A stretch of 64,000 bases of DNA from Palsa-504 sp963787645 (lineage in GTDB: Bacteria; Actinomycetota; Actinomycetes; Streptosporangiales; Streptosporangiaceae): contig CAWBDS010000003.1 of NCBI GenBank assembly GCA_963787645.1, forward strand, positions 682,001-746,000, in the 5' to 3' direction. The notes below the pieces were generated by a model. It made no database searches. It was not told the origin of the DNA and worked only from the letters and a program-made list of their open reading frames with translations. Shown in pieces: positions 8,538-17,208 of the stretch. The position numbers were made by a program, and so were the translations under genes. Within the stretch, counting starts at the first letter, position 1. The number at the start of each line of letters is the position of its first letter.

Positions 8538-9353
8538 CTAGGCGTCGCGCAGGCGGAACGCCAGAGCGCCGAGGACCAGGGCCGCGGCCGCCCACAGGCC
8601 CAGCACGCCCAGGCCGCCCCACGGGCTGATGGCCAGGCCGCGCTGGCCGGTGGTGGTCTGGCCGGTGGTGGTCTGGCCGGTGGTGGTCTGGATGGTCAGC
8701 CCCGCGATGGCGGGCGCCCACCGCTCGAGCCGGTGCTGCCAGTGCGCGTTCGAGATGGACGCGAGGATGATCGGGAACAGGTAGAGCAGGCCGAGCACCA
8801 CGCCGACCGATACCGCCGAGTCCCGCACGATCACCGCTACGCCCAGGCTCAGCAGCGCGATCAGGGCCAGGTACAGGACCGAACCGGCCGCGGCGCGCAG
8901 CACCGGGCCGTCGGTCAGCCACACCGGCGGGAAGCCGCGCGCAGCGGTGAAGCCGTGGCCGGGCAGGATCAGGTGCCCGGCCAGCACCGAGCCGAACACC
9001 GCCACCGCGGCGGTGACCAGCACCAGCGCGGCCAGCAGGATCGCCTTGGCGGCCAGGACCGTATGGCGCTTGGGCATCGCGGCCAGCGTGGTGCCGATCA
9101 TGGCCGTGCTGTACTCGTTGCTGATGATCAGCACGGCCAGGATCGCGACCACGGCCTGGCCGGCCTGGACCCCGGTCAGGCTGAGCTTGGCCGTGTCCAC
9201 CGAGCAGGCCAGGTCCTGCGGGCAACGGGTGGCCCCGACCGCCGCGGTGCTGACCGCGATGGTCAGTACCGCGATGCCGAGCAGCAGCCAGGCGGGCCCG
9301 GACACGGTGCGCAGCTTGGTCCATTCGGCGTGCAGCGCATCGGCGGCGCTCAT
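8538..9353 (-). CDS. ABC-2 type transporter permease
   Basis: The 271-residue membrane protein has about six hydrophobic segments. It begins with the MSAADALHAEWTKLRTV signature found at the N-terminus of many actinobacterial ABC-2 permeases. Its ATG at 9353 overlaps the stop of the upstream permease (ATGA). With the ATPase at 10918 and the second permease it should form an exporter. A run of TTTGQ repeats (three copies) lies in the loop before the last hydrophobic segment and is encoded by a DNA tandem repeat. The cargo is unknown. Confidence 0.85.
   Translation of the reverse strand: MSAADALHAEWTKLRTVSGPAWLLLGIAVLTIAVSTAAVGATRCPQDLACSVDTAKLSLTGVQAGQAVVAILAVLIISNEYSTAMIGTTLAAMPKRHTVLAAKAILLAALVLVTAAVAVFGSVLAGHLILPGHGFTAARGFPPVWLTDGPVLRAAAGSVLYLALIALLSLGVAVIVRDSAVSVGVVLGLLYLFPIILASISNAHWQHRLERWAPAIAGLTIQTTTGQTTTGQTTTGQRGLAISPWGGLGVLGLWAAAALVLGALAFRLRDA
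8645..8689. repeat. three tandem copies of a 15-bp unit inside the permease gene
   Basis: The unit GGCCGGTGGTGGTCT occurs three times without a break and encodes TTTGQ on the minus strand. Because the unit is a multiple of three, copy-number changes keep the reading frame. The repeat lies in a short loop and could vary between strains by slippage. Confidence 0.9.
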
Positions 9354-10921
9354 GCGTCCCGCCGCCGGAGCGCGACCAGCGCCAGGGCCAGGGCCGCCGC
9401 CGTCCACAGGGCCAGCACGCCCAGCCCGGCGAACGGCGACAGCGGGTAGTACCCGCCGCCGGCCGGCGAGGTCACGGTGGTGACCTGGGCGTACCGCGGG
9501 ATGCTCTGCTCGATGGCCAGGCCCGCGGCCGGGGTCAGCCGCAGCAGCCAGTCGCCGACCCCGCCGGGAAAGACGTGCAGCGCGCCGAGCAGGAACGGCA
9601 GGACGACGACCAGGACGGCGATGGCGATCGCGGCGGCGCTGCGCCGCAGGATGGCGCCGAGAGCGACCGCGAAGACCGCGGCCAGGGCCAGCATGACCGC
9701 GGTGCCGACGATGACCCGCGCCTCGGTCAGCACGGGCACGGTCAGCAGGACCGACCCCTGGTTCTGCTCCTTCGGCACCCCGACCACGATCGAGACCACC
9801 ACGGCCACCAGTCCCGCCACGAACGCCACCGCGCCGACCACCACGGCCTTGGCGGCCAGCACCGCGCCCCGTTGCGGCGTGGCGGCCAGCGTGGTGCGGA
9901 TCAGGCCGCGGCGGTACTCGGTGCTGAAGAACATCGCCGCCACGGTCACGATCGCGATCAGGCCCGCGAACGCGCCGGCCAGGCTCTGCCCGATGGTCAC
10001 CGTCGGCAGCCCCTGGCCGCCGCTCGCCACCACCGGCGCGATGTCGCCGGATCCGGTCACGGTGAACGTGCCGCCGGCCCGGGTATACGGCGGCGAGCCG
10101 GTGCCGCCGTGGGGCGGCGGCAGCCCGGCCGGGCCCTGGCTGCCGATGATGCTGCCGGTCCAGGTGCCGGGCACTGTGTCGGCCGCTGGGCCGGTCAGGC
10201 TGACCTGATCGAAGACGCCGGCCGCCTGGGTGGGCCCGCTGTCGGAGTTGCCGCCGCCGAACGAGTTCTGGGTCACGGTGAAGTTCGGCGAGGTCACGAA
10301 CAGGCCGGCCTGGACGGTCGACGGCAGCCCGGCCAGCTGGACCGTGCCGACGCTGGTCCAGCGGGTGCCGTCGGCGGAGTCGTAGCCGGTGATCGTGTCG
10401 CCGGAGCGGGTCAGCCGCAGCCAGCGCGGGTGCGCCGCCGATACGCTGCCCGGCAGGCCCGCGAGGTCTCCGGTGTAGTCGTACTGCAGGCGGACGCCGT
10501 GCGCGCCGGTCACCATCATGGCCGCGTACGCCGAGCCCTGCTTGGTGCTCTGCTTGATGATGATGCCCGCCTTGGCCCACGGCACCAGGCGGCCCGGCAC
10601 CGTGGTGCCGGGGCCCGGGCCTGCTGCTTCCCCGATTAGGGCGGTGACCCGGGCGGTGATGGTGCCGTTCCCGGTCAGCGGCTGGCGGACGAAGGTGAAG
10701 CTGTCGGTCACCACCTCGCCGCCCGGCCCGTACGGGACGTAGGGCAGGCAGGCCTTGCCGGTGCGCTGCAGACCGCCGGCTACCCCGCAGCTGTTCTGGC
10801 CGTTCGCGGCGGCGAACCCGCCCAGGAAGATGATCAACAGCGTGGCCAGGATCATCCCCATCACCCAGCCGCGCACGCTGCGGAACTTGGTCCACTCGGC
10901 GCGCAGCACCCAGGTGGTCAT
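9350..10921 (-). CDS. ABC-2 permease with a large extracytoplasmic insert
   Basis: The 523-residue protein starts MTTWVLRAEWTKFRSVRG with a first transmembrane segment (about 20-40). A soluble region of about 250 residues follows (about 45-300). The remaining five or so membrane segments come from residue 305 onward. The insert is rich in beta-type sequence (DSFTFVRQPLTGNGTITARV, AGIIIKQ, RWLRLTRSGDTITGYDSADG) and resembles DUF1349/concanavalin-like sandwiches that bind sugars. Topology puts it outside the membrane. The gene is coupled by ATGA overlaps to the ATPase upstream and the second permease downstream. Confidence 0.85.
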   Translation of the reverse strand: MTTWVLRAEWTKFRSVRGWVMGMILATLLIIFLGGFAAANGQNSCGVAGGLQRTGKACLPYVPYGPGGEVVTDSFTFVRQPLTGNGTITARVTALIGEAAGPGPGTTVPGRLVPWAKAGIIIKQSTKQGSAYAAMMVTGAHGVRLQYDYTGDLAGLPGSVSAAHPRWLRLTRSGDTITGYDSADGTRWTSVGTVQLAGLPSTVQAGLFVTSPNFTVTQNSFGGGNSDSGPTQAAGVFDQVSLTGPAADTVPGTWTGSIIGSQGPAGLPPPHGGTGSPPYTRAGGTFTVTGSGDIAPVVASGGQGLPTVTIGQSLAGAFAGLIAIVTVAAMFFSTEYRRGLIRTTLAATPQRGAVLAAKAVVVGAVAFVAGLVAVVVSIVVGVPKEQNQGSVLLTVPVLTEARVIVGTAVMLALAAVFAVALGAILRRSAAAIAIAVLVVVLPFLLGALHVFPGGVGDWLLRLTPAAGLAIEQSIPRYAQVTTVTSPAGGGYYPLSPFAGLGVLALWTAAALALALVALRRRDA

Positions 10922-11865
10922 CGCGGCACCTCCCGCTGCTCCTGCGCGTCGTAGCCGGCCGGGCGGAACTCGACGGCCTGCCTGGTCAGCTCCAGGTAGG
11001 CCTGTTCCAGGGTGGCCCGCTGGGCGGAAACCTCGGAGAACGGGACGGCCTGGCCGGACAGGAGAGCCACGGCCCGTTCGGCCGAAATACCGGAGAACAG
11101 GAGCGCGCCGGGACCGTTGGCCGCGACCTGTGCCCCCGCGGACCCCAGTACTTCGGCGGCTCGCTCGGGGGCGGCGGTGCGCACCGTCACCCGGTCACCG
11201 GAGGCGGCCGCCAGCAGGCTGGCCACGGTCGCGTCGGCGATGACCTGGCCGCGGCCGACCACGATCAGGTGGTCGGCCATGTCCTGCAGTTCGCTCATCA
11301 GGTGGCTGGAGACCAGGATGGCCCGGCCTTCGGCGGCCAGGGAGCGCAGGAACCCGCGCATCCACACGATGCCCTCGGGGTCCATTCCGTTGAACGGCTC
11401 GTCCAGCATGATCGCCGGCGGGTTGCCGAGCATCGCGCCGGCGATCCCCAGCCGCTGCCGCATGCCCAGCGAGTAGCCGCCTGCCCGGCGCCGGGCCACG
11501 CCCTGCAGGCCGGCCTGCTCGATCACCTCGTTCACCCGCCGGGCGGCCAGGCCTTGGGAGTGGGCTAGCCAGAGCAGGTGGTTGCGGGCGCTGCGGCTCG
11601 GCTGCAGCGCCCCCGCGTCGAGCAGCGAGCCCAGCACCCGCATCGGCTGGCGCAGGCTCGCGTACCGCTGACCGCCGACGGTGGCCGTGCCCGCATCCGC
11701 CGCGTCCAGGCCCAGGATGACCCGCATGGTGGTGGTCTTGCCGGCCCCGTTCGGGCCGACGAAGCCGGTTACCCGGCCGGGCTCGACGGTGAACGACATG
11801 CCGTCCAGCGCCAGCGTCGGCCCGAACCGCTTACGCAGCCCGCTGACCTCGATCGTCGCTTGCAT
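10918..11865 (-). CDS. ABC transporter ATP-binding protein
   Basis: This 315-residue ATPase has Walker A GPNGAGKTT, the signature YSLGMRQRL, Walker B IMLDEPFNGMDP and the switch His in LVSSHLMSEL. It also has the C-terminal extension usual for DrrA/BcrA-type exporters. It powers the two permeases that follow with 4-base overlaps. It is divergent from the histidine kinase gene, an arrangement common for two-component systems that control an exporter sensing cell-envelope stress. Confidence 0.93.
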   Translation of the reverse strand: MQATIEVSGLRKRFGPTLALDGMSFTVEPGRVTGFVGPNGAGKTTTMRVILGLDAADAGTATVGGQRYASLRQPMRVLGSLLDAGALQPSRSARNHLLWLAHSQGLAARRVNEVIEQAGLQGVARRRAGGYSLGMRQRLGIAGAMLGNPPAIMLDEPFNGMDPEGIVWMRGFLRSLAAEGRAILVSSHLMSELQDMADHLIVVGRGQVIADATVASLLAAASGDRVTVRTAAPERAAEVLGSAGAQVAANGPGALLFSGISAERAVALLSGQAVPFSEVSAQRATLEQAYLELTRQAVEFRPAGYDAQEQREVPR

Positions 11866-11946
11866 CGTGCCGATCCTTTGGCAAAGTCGCAGTTCAGCTC
11901 CTGTGGCCCAGTGTTCGGGACCGGCCCTAACATGAGCCGCACGGAG

Positions 11947-11964
11947 GTTGTTATCTCGTTGTTA
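11947..11964 (+). promoter_or_regulatory. candidate response-regulator box: direct repeat with 11-bp period
   Basis: GTTGTTA occurs at 11947-11953 and again at 11958-11964, exactly 11 bases apart, in the gap between the ABC exporter operon and the kinase gene. OmpR/PhoB-type regulators bind direct repeats with about one helical turn of spacing, and such a regulator is encoded at 13188. The assignment is an inference from spacing and position. Confidence 0.4.
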
Positions 11965-11988
11965 GGTCGGCCTGACCATGCTGTTGCG

Positions 11989-13191
11989 ATGGGGATGAAC
12001 CTGCTGCCGCGGCGTACGGTGCGGCTGCGCCTGACCGCCATGTACGGCGTGCTGTTCTTCGTCTGCGGTGCGCTGCTGCTCGCGCTGGCCGACGGCGTGA
12101 CCGTCCACGGCACCACCGGCTCGGAGGTCGCCAACAGGCCAGCCACCATCGCGCCCCGGGCGCCCGGCCGGATCCGCAACCCGAACGGCCCGCCGTCGCC
12201 CGCGTCGGTCAACCCGCCCCTGACCCACCAGCTGGTCGTATCGTCACTGGTCGCGCTGGCCATCATGACGGTCGCGGCGTTCGTGCTCGGCTGGATCATG
12301 GCCGGGCGGGCGCTGCGCCCGGTGCGCGAGATGACCGCCGCCGCCCAGCGCATCTCCGAGGAGAACCTGCACGAGCGGCTGGCCCTGACCGGCCCGGACG
12401 ACGAGCTCAAGGAACTCGGCGACACCATGGACGGGCTGCTGGCCCGGCTGGAGAGCGCGTTCGCCGCGCAGCGCCGGTTCGTGGCCAACGCCTCGCACGA
12501 GCTGCGCACCCCGCTGACCACGATGCGCGCCTCGCTGGACGTGGCGCTGGCCAAGCCCGAACCGATCCCGCCGCAGACCGCGCTGCTGGCCGCGCGGCTG
12601 CGCGCCGAGCTGGACAAGATCGACGCGCTGCTCGAGGCGTTCCTGGTACTGGCCCGAGCCCAGCACCGGCAGCTGGCGGGCGCGGCCGCGCTGCCGCTGG
12701 ACTACATCGTCGGGGCGGCCCTGGCCGACCAGGCCGCCGCCATCGCGGCCACGAAGCTGACCGTGCGGGACACCAGCGGGCCGGGCGGCGCGTGGGTGGC
12801 CGGCCACCAGGCGCTGCTGTCCCGCCTGGTGGGGAACGTGATCGGCAACGCCGTCGGCCACAACGTCGAGGGCGGCTGGATCACGATCACGACGCAGACC
12901 GACGGCGGCCGGGCCTGCCTGGTCGTGGAGAACGGCGGCCCGGTCCTCGACCAGCGCCAGGTCGCCGAGCTGGCCCAGCCGTTCCGGCGGCTCGGCGCGG
13001 ACCGGACCGGCTCGGACCAGGGGTCGGGCCTGGGCCTGTCGATCGTCGCGGCCATCGCCGAAGCGCACGGCGGGACGCTGGACCTGCAGGCCCGGCCGGG
13101 CGGCGGCCTGTGCGTCCGCGTCGAGCTGCCGTCCGCCGCGACCCACCCGGCAGTGCCGGAAGCCGGGGCGCAAGCCGGGGCGCCGGCATGA
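11989..13191 (+). CDS. sensor histidine kinase
   Basis: The protein of about 400 residues has a transmembrane segment near 20-40, a short extracytoplasmic region of about 45 residues, a second transmembrane segment, and a HAMP linker (RALRPVREMTAAAQRI). Then come the phospho-acceptor helix RRFVANASHELRTPLT and an HATPase domain with N box (VGNVIGNAVGHN) and G box (GSGLGLSIV). The short sensor loop suggests sensing within or near the membrane. ATG 11989 is chosen (ATG 11995 and 11932 are in frame). The stop overlaps the regulator gene by ATGA. Confidence 0.9.
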   Translation: MGMNLLPRRTVRLRLTAMYGVLFFVCGALLLALADGVTVHGTTGSEVANRPATIAPRAPGRIRNPNGPPSPASVNPPLTHQLVVSSLVALAIMTVAAFVLGWIMAGRALRPVREMTAAAQRISEENLHERLALTGPDDELKELGDTMDGLLARLESAFAAQRRFVANASHELRTPLTTMRASLDVALAKPEPIPPQTALLAARLRAELDKIDALLEAFLVLARAQHRQLAGAAALPLDYIVGAALADQAAAIAATKLTVRDTSGPGGAWVAGHQALLSRLVGNVIGNAVGHNVEGGWITITTQTDGGRACLVVENGGPVLDQRQVAELAQPFRRLGADRTGSDQGSGLGLSIVAAIAEAHGGTLDLQARPGGGLCVRVELPSAATHPAVPEAGAQAGAPA

Positions 13192-13848
13192 GAGTGCTGG
13201 TCGTCGAGGACTCCCGGTCGCTGGCCGAGGTCCTGGTCGAGGGCCTGCGCGATCAGGGCATGGCGGTGGACGTGGCCCACGACGGGCTGGAGGCGGCCGC
13301 CAAGCTCGATCTCAGCCCGTACGACGTGGTGGTGCTGGACCGGGACCTGCCCGGCATCCACGGCGACGCGCTCTGCCAGATGATCACTGACCGCGAGCAG
13401 CGGGCCATGGTCTTGATGCTCACCGCGGCCGGCGAGCCCGGCGACCGGGTGACCGGCCTCAGGCTGGGCGCGGACGACTACCTGGGCAAGCCGTTCCACT
13501 TCCCCGAACTCGTGCTGCGGGTCCGGTCGCTGGCCCGCCTGGCAGCCGGCCGCGCGAGCGCGGACGCTGCGGGGGGCCGGGATCGAGCTGGACCCGCTGC
13601 GGCGGACGGTCAGCCGGGACGGGCGCCAGCTCGACCTGTCGGTCAAGGAGTTCGGGGTGCTGGAGGCGCTGCTGCTGGCCGCACCCGCGTACCTGCGGGC
13701 CGAGGACCTGCTGGAGCGCGTCTGGGACGAGCAGGCCGACCCGTTCACCAACACGGTCACGGTGACCATCGGGCGACTGCGGCGCAAGCTCGGCGACCCG
13801 CCCGTCATCTCCACCACCCCCGGCGTCGGCTATCGCATTACTGGTTAG
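13188..13848 (+). CDS. OmpR-family response regulator, frameshifted in the linker
   Basis: The receiver domain reads MRVLVVEDSRSLAEVL with the phospho-acceptor Asp in VVVLDRDLPG and Lys in YLGKPFHF. The winged-helix domain (LDLSVKEFGVLEALL...FTNTVTVTIGRLRRKLGDP...GVGYRITG) is intact but lies one frame away. The switch is needed between about 13550 and 13575, beside a GCGGGGGG run, in the linker. One base inserted or lost explains it, so assembly error is likely. It pairs with the kinase upstream, and the ABC exporter is the probable target. Confidence 0.82.
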
Positions 13849-14660
13849 CAGCGTCCCTGGTAGGCGCCGCTGGTGAAGGTGGTCCAGGGGGTCCAGTTGG
13901 TGCCGTCGCCGGAGATGATCACGGCGGCCTTGGCGTTGCCGAGCGGGTCATAGGTGGACAGCGAGCCGTGGTCCGGGTTGATCTGCCAGTAGCCGCGCTC
14001 CCCGACCGTTCCGGTGGCGAACTGCTGGCCGCTGGATTCGGCCATGGCGATTTCGGCGGCCATGAAGGCCTCGGCGTGGGAGCCCCCGGCCTGCTGCCAC
14101 AACTCCTCGAGCCCGGCGCAGCTCAGCGTCCCGCTCAGCGACGCCGAGCTGGTCAGCACCATGGACCCGGAGGTCGCGGCGGCGGTGCTGGTGGCGGTGC
14201 CGGCCGCCGGGAGCTGATAGGGCACGGAGAGCACCTGGCCCGGGTAGAGCACGTTGGGGTTGGTCAGCACCGACCGGTTGGCCTGGTACAGCCCGCGCCA
14301 GTCCGCCGGGTTGCCGTAGAACCGCTGCGCGATCGAGGACAGCGTGTCACCCGGCCGGACAGTGTAGTGGCGGGCCTGCTCGTGGTGCACGATCAAGGCG
14401 TCGGTGTGGACCTGGCCGGCCTTCGCGGTCCTTGACGCAGCGGCGTGGCCGGCGCCGTACAGCTGCTCGATGCTGGCGGCCGCCTTAGCCGGGAACACGG
14501 CGGCGTGCGCCGACGGGGCGGCGATGAGCGCGCCCGCGATGGCCATGGCCGGGGCGGCCTTGCACGCGGTCTCCGCGACGTTCTGCACCTGCGACGGTTT
14601 CGCGTGCCTGCCCGCCCGCCGGACCTTGTGCGGGCGGCGGTGACTGTGTGATGAACTCAC
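13845..14660 (-). CDS. secreted LysM protein with a transglycosylase-like C-terminal domain
   Basis: The 271-residue protein starts with a basic segment and a hydrophobic signal-like stretch ending APSAHAA. It has one LysM domain (HYTVRPGDTLSSIAQRFYG...LYPGQVLSVP, about residues 97-150) that binds peptidoglycan. The C-terminal region (LEELWQQAGG...AAEIAMAESSGQQFAT...YWQINPDHG) resembles lysozyme/SLT-type transglycosylases, with Glu in MAESSG as the likely acid. It probably remodels the cell wall. Its last codons overlap the end of the convergent response regulator gene. Confidence 0.85.
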   Translation of the reverse strand: MSSSHSHRRPHKVRRAGRHAKPSQVQNVAETACKAAPAMAIAGALIAAPSAHAAVFPAKAAASIEQLYGAGHAAASRTAKAGQVHTDALIVHHEQARHYTVRPGDTLSSIAQRFYGNPADWRGLYQANRSVLTNPNVLYPGQVLSVPYQLPAAGTATSTAAATSGSMVLTSSASLSGTLSCAGLEELWQQAGGSHAEAFMAAEIAMAESSGQQFATGTVGERGYWQINPDHGSLSTYDPLGNAKAAVIISGDGTNWTPWTTFTSGAYQGRC

Positions 14661-14762
14661 AGCACTCCTTCGTGACGGTTGCGCTCACCCTGGGTACGGT
14701 CCGTTTAACCTCCTGTGTTCAACCGCGCGGCGCCATGTAATGAATCGGTAAGCTGCGCTGAC

Positions 14763-15458
14763 ATGCAGGCCGGGTTGTTCCAGTCCGAGGAATCCGGGAC
14801 GCCCGGCCGAGCGACCGCCACCATCTTTTTCATCTGCCCGTACGGCACGCCGATCCAGAAGGTGCGGTTCGCGATCCGGCGGCTGCTGCGGGCGGGCTAT
14901 CACGTGGTGGCGTACCAGATGACCACGGCGGTCTTCATGCAGGCCGACCCGGCGATCCTGCCGGAGCTGATCGCCGCGGTACGCGAGGACATCAGGTCGC
15001 GGATCGCGAAGCTGACCTGTGACGGGGTGGCGGACTTCGGGTTCTTCGGCAGCAGCCTGGGCTCGTTCATCTTCTACAACTGCGTGGGCCGGCAAATCCC
15101 CGAGTTCCGCTGGGGCGTGTTCAACACCGGCGGCAACATCGCCCTGGGGCTGTGGAGCATGGCGGATCTGCGACAGCTGCACGAGGCCCGGGGATGGTCA
15201 CTGGCGCGCCTCGAACAAGCGTGGGCCGCGGTCCAGTGGCCGGACTTCGGGCGGCTGGAGGGCTGCCGGTTCGTCTTCGCGAGCTCGCGGCGGGACACGG
15301 TCGCCCCGGTGGGGAACATCCCGCGGTATCTCGAGCCGATGCTCCGGGCCGGTGCCGAGGTCCGCATCTGCGAGGTGCCCGCCATCAGCCACCGGACCAC
15401 CGTTATCGCCGGCCTGTGGCAGGCGCCGCGACTGGTCGCGATGGTGCGCGGCGCGTAG
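14763..15458 (+). CDS. alpha/beta hydrolase-like protein
   Basis: The protein is about 231 residues from ATG 14763 (a GTG at 14715 is in frame). It has the alpha/beta hydrolase pattern: IFFICPYGTP, then GFFGSSLGS as nucleophile elbow (Ser in GSSLG), Asp in SSRRDTVAP and His in AISHRTT. The triad looks complete. The substrate is unknown and the sequence is not close to a named esterase family. The gene is divergent from the LysM protein. Confidence 0.65.
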   Translation: MQAGLFQSEESGTPGRATATIFFICPYGTPIQKVRFAIRRLLRAGYHVVAYQMTTAVFMQADPAILPELIAAVREDIRSRIAKLTCDGVADFGFFGSSLGSFIFYNCVGRQIPEFRWGVFNTGGNIALGLWSMADLRQLHEARGWSLARLEQAWAAVQWPDFGRLEGCRFVFASSRRDTVAPVGNIPRYLEPMLRAGAEVRICEVPAISHRTTVIAGLWQAPRLVAMVRGA

Positions 15459-15459
15459 G

Positions 15460-16142
15460 TCACTGGTACCGGTCGGTCCGGCGGGCGAGCCAGTAGGCGA
15501 CCAGCGGGTCGACGCATTCGATCCGCCCGATGCGGTCGTCCGCGTTCTCCACGTCGATGTAGTACTCGCAGTCCGAGTTGGTCAGCCGCACCCAGGTCCG
15601 GCCGCCGCGGATGAACCGCTCGACCTCGGTCCACGAGTACAGGGCGCCGTCACGTTCGGTCAGTTCGGCCTCGAAGGGCCAGCTGCCGCCGTCCGCGGGG
15701 AGCGAGCGGATCGAGTTCGGATCGACGGTGTAGTCCTGCGGCCGGTAGGCCGGGCGCACCACCCGGGTCCGGCCGTCCGGGCCGGTTTCCCGCCGCGGCG
15801 GGCGCCAGAAGCGGCTGGCGGTGAAGAACACCACGTGGCGTCCGGCGCCGCCGGCACGGGCGAACAACGCGGCCAGCCGGGTAAAGGCGTCCCACACCGC
15901 ATCGAAGCCGGGCTCGGCGCCGGGCGGCATGCGCTGGTCGAAGCGGTCGCGCAGCCAGGTCGGGCTGACCTCGGCCAGCGCCGGATCGATTCCCATTCCT
16001 GATCGATGCACAGCCGCTCCCCGTGCTGGCTAGGGTCGTTGACCCCGGCCAGGACGGCCGCATCGTCGCCGGCCGCGTGCCAGCCGCGCAGCAGGTCCGC
16101 GTCCTCGGCGGTGAGCGCGAGGTGCGTGACCGGGTAGCTCAT
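15460..16142 (-). CDS. hypothetical protein, DUF1877-like, frameshifted
   Basis: Two pieces join into one protein of about 227 residues. MSYPVTHLALTAEDADLLRG to CIDQEW starts at ATG 16142; a second frame resumes at GIDPALAEVSPTWLRDRFDQ and ends at RRTDRYQ. The shift lies near 15985-15995. The CIDQEW and LAEVSPTWLRDRFD elements recall DUF1877/YfbM proteins, but the match is loose and the function is unknown. The total length is one base off a multiple of three, as expected for a single indel. Confidence 0.5.
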
Positions 16143-16225
16143 CGCCGCCTCCGAACGGGCTGCCGGACCCGCCCGGCAACCCTCCGCAGTATCGGCAGTG
16201 CGGACCCGCTCACGCAACCTGCGGA

Positions 16226-16843
16226 TCAGAAGCCGATGGCCTCGCGCAGCAGCAGGACGGTGCCGCGTCCGGGGTGGGGTTCGGCGTTGAGGATGAGCAG
16301 GCGGTTGACCGCGCTGGGCGCCCCGTGGGCCTCCTGGACCCGGGCGCTTTCCAGCGGGAGGCAGTGGTCTTCGACCCGGCGCAGCGCGGCGCTCAGGTCG
16401 GGCACCACCTTCTGCGCCCCGACGATCCAGATGGCGTGGAGCGCACCGCCGGCGTAGCCGGGCAGCTGGCTTCCGCTGGCCGAGGCGATCACCAGGGAGC
16501 CGGTCTCGGTGACCGCCTGGACGCTGCCCACGATGACGTCGGGGGTGGACATCAGCCGCCAGATCTCGGCCAGATCGCGGACGCGGTCCAGGGCCCGGCC
16601 GCGCTGCTTGGCGGCGTCGTACCGCCCGCTGTCATTGAGGTCCTCGTCGATGCCGGACCGCCGGAGGGTCTCGCTGGCCGCGGTGAACACGCTGGCGCCG
16701 TCGGGGATCAGGTCTTTGATGCGGGCCCGCGCGGCCGCCGCGTCATCGAGGATCTCGACGGTGAAGCCGTGGTCGGTCAGCGCCGCGGCCGCCCGTTCCA
16801 GGCGCGGCGCGGCCACCGGGTCAGCGAAAATCTGGGCCGTCAT
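16226..16843 (-). CDS. LUD-domain protein (LutC-like)
   Basis: The 205-residue protein matches the LUD (DUF162) family of lactate-utilisation proteins: a middle segment IPDGASVFTAASETL, then VGSVQAVTETGSLVIASASGSQLPGYAGG and IVGAQKVVPDLSAAL. ATG 16843 is preceded by GGGAGA at good spacing; an in-frame start at 16876 is less likely. LutA and LutB are not nearby, so this is a stand-alone copy. Such orphan LUD proteins are common in actinomycetes and their role is unclear. Confidence 0.8.
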   Translation of the reverse strand: MTAQIFADPVAAPRLERAAAALTDHGFTVEILDDAAAARARIKDLIPDGASVFTAASETLRRSGIDEDLNDSGRYDAAKQRGRALDRVRDLAEIWRLMSTPDVIVGSVQAVTETGSLVIASASGSQLPGYAGGALHAIWIVGAQKVVPDLSAALRRVEDHCLPLESARVQEAHGAPSAVNRLLILNAEPHPGRGTVLLLREAIGF

Positions 16844-16977
16844 GATGTCTCCCGAGGCTGGTTGCGTTGTTCTCATCCGTACGACAACGCGGCCCGCCGG
16901 AATGTCAGGCTCACATTCCGGGGCGCTGTCTGGTCGGAAGGGTGAGGACAGCTGCGAACGAGGGAGCCACCGGCACC

Positions 16978-17208
16978 ATGACCACCGGGCTGGACGCGAT
17001 CATGAGCGAGCGGCGCCAGCTGATCAACCTGGCCTACCGGCTGCTGGGCTCGCTGGCCGAAGCCGAGGATGCCGTGCAGGAGACCTATGCCCGCTGGTAC
17101 GCCATGTCCCGGGCCCAGCAAGACGCCATCGGCTCCCCCGGCGCCTGGCTGACCATCCCGGTGGTCATACATCCGAAGCTCGCATCACGGCTGTCCGCTC
17201 GCCGCTAG
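16978..17208 (+). pseudogene. 5' remnant of an ECF sigma factor gene (SigJ-like)
   Basis: The first 60 or so residues (MTTGLDAIMSERRQLINLAYRLLGSLAEAEDAVQETYARW) are region 2 of a SigJ-type ECF sigma factor. After GSPGAWLT the similarity stops abruptly. The frame reads a short unrelated tail (IPVVIHPKLASRLSARR) and ends. Region 4 and the C-terminal domain, over 200 residues in the family, are missing. The break lies where the 3' end of the opposite-strand membrane gene begins, so a deletion or rearrangement joined the two. The remnant cannot be a working sigma factor. Confidence 0.75.

Noticed and set aside
8645..8689. Short repeats considered as a CRISPR-like array
   Set aside because: The copies are contiguous without spacers and lie inside a coding frame.
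8538..10895. One minus-strand frame spanning both ABC permeases
   Set aside because: Its first two thirds are a shadow in a wrong frame; only the part from 9353 down is the real permease. It is not a fusion.
14661..14762. c-di-AMP (ydaO) riboswitch before the LysM gene, and similarly before the NlpC/P60 gene at 22330-22427
   Set aside because: Such switches often precede cell-wall hydrolases in actinomycetes, but both gaps are about 100 bases and the conserved core was not recognised. A covariance-model search would settle it.
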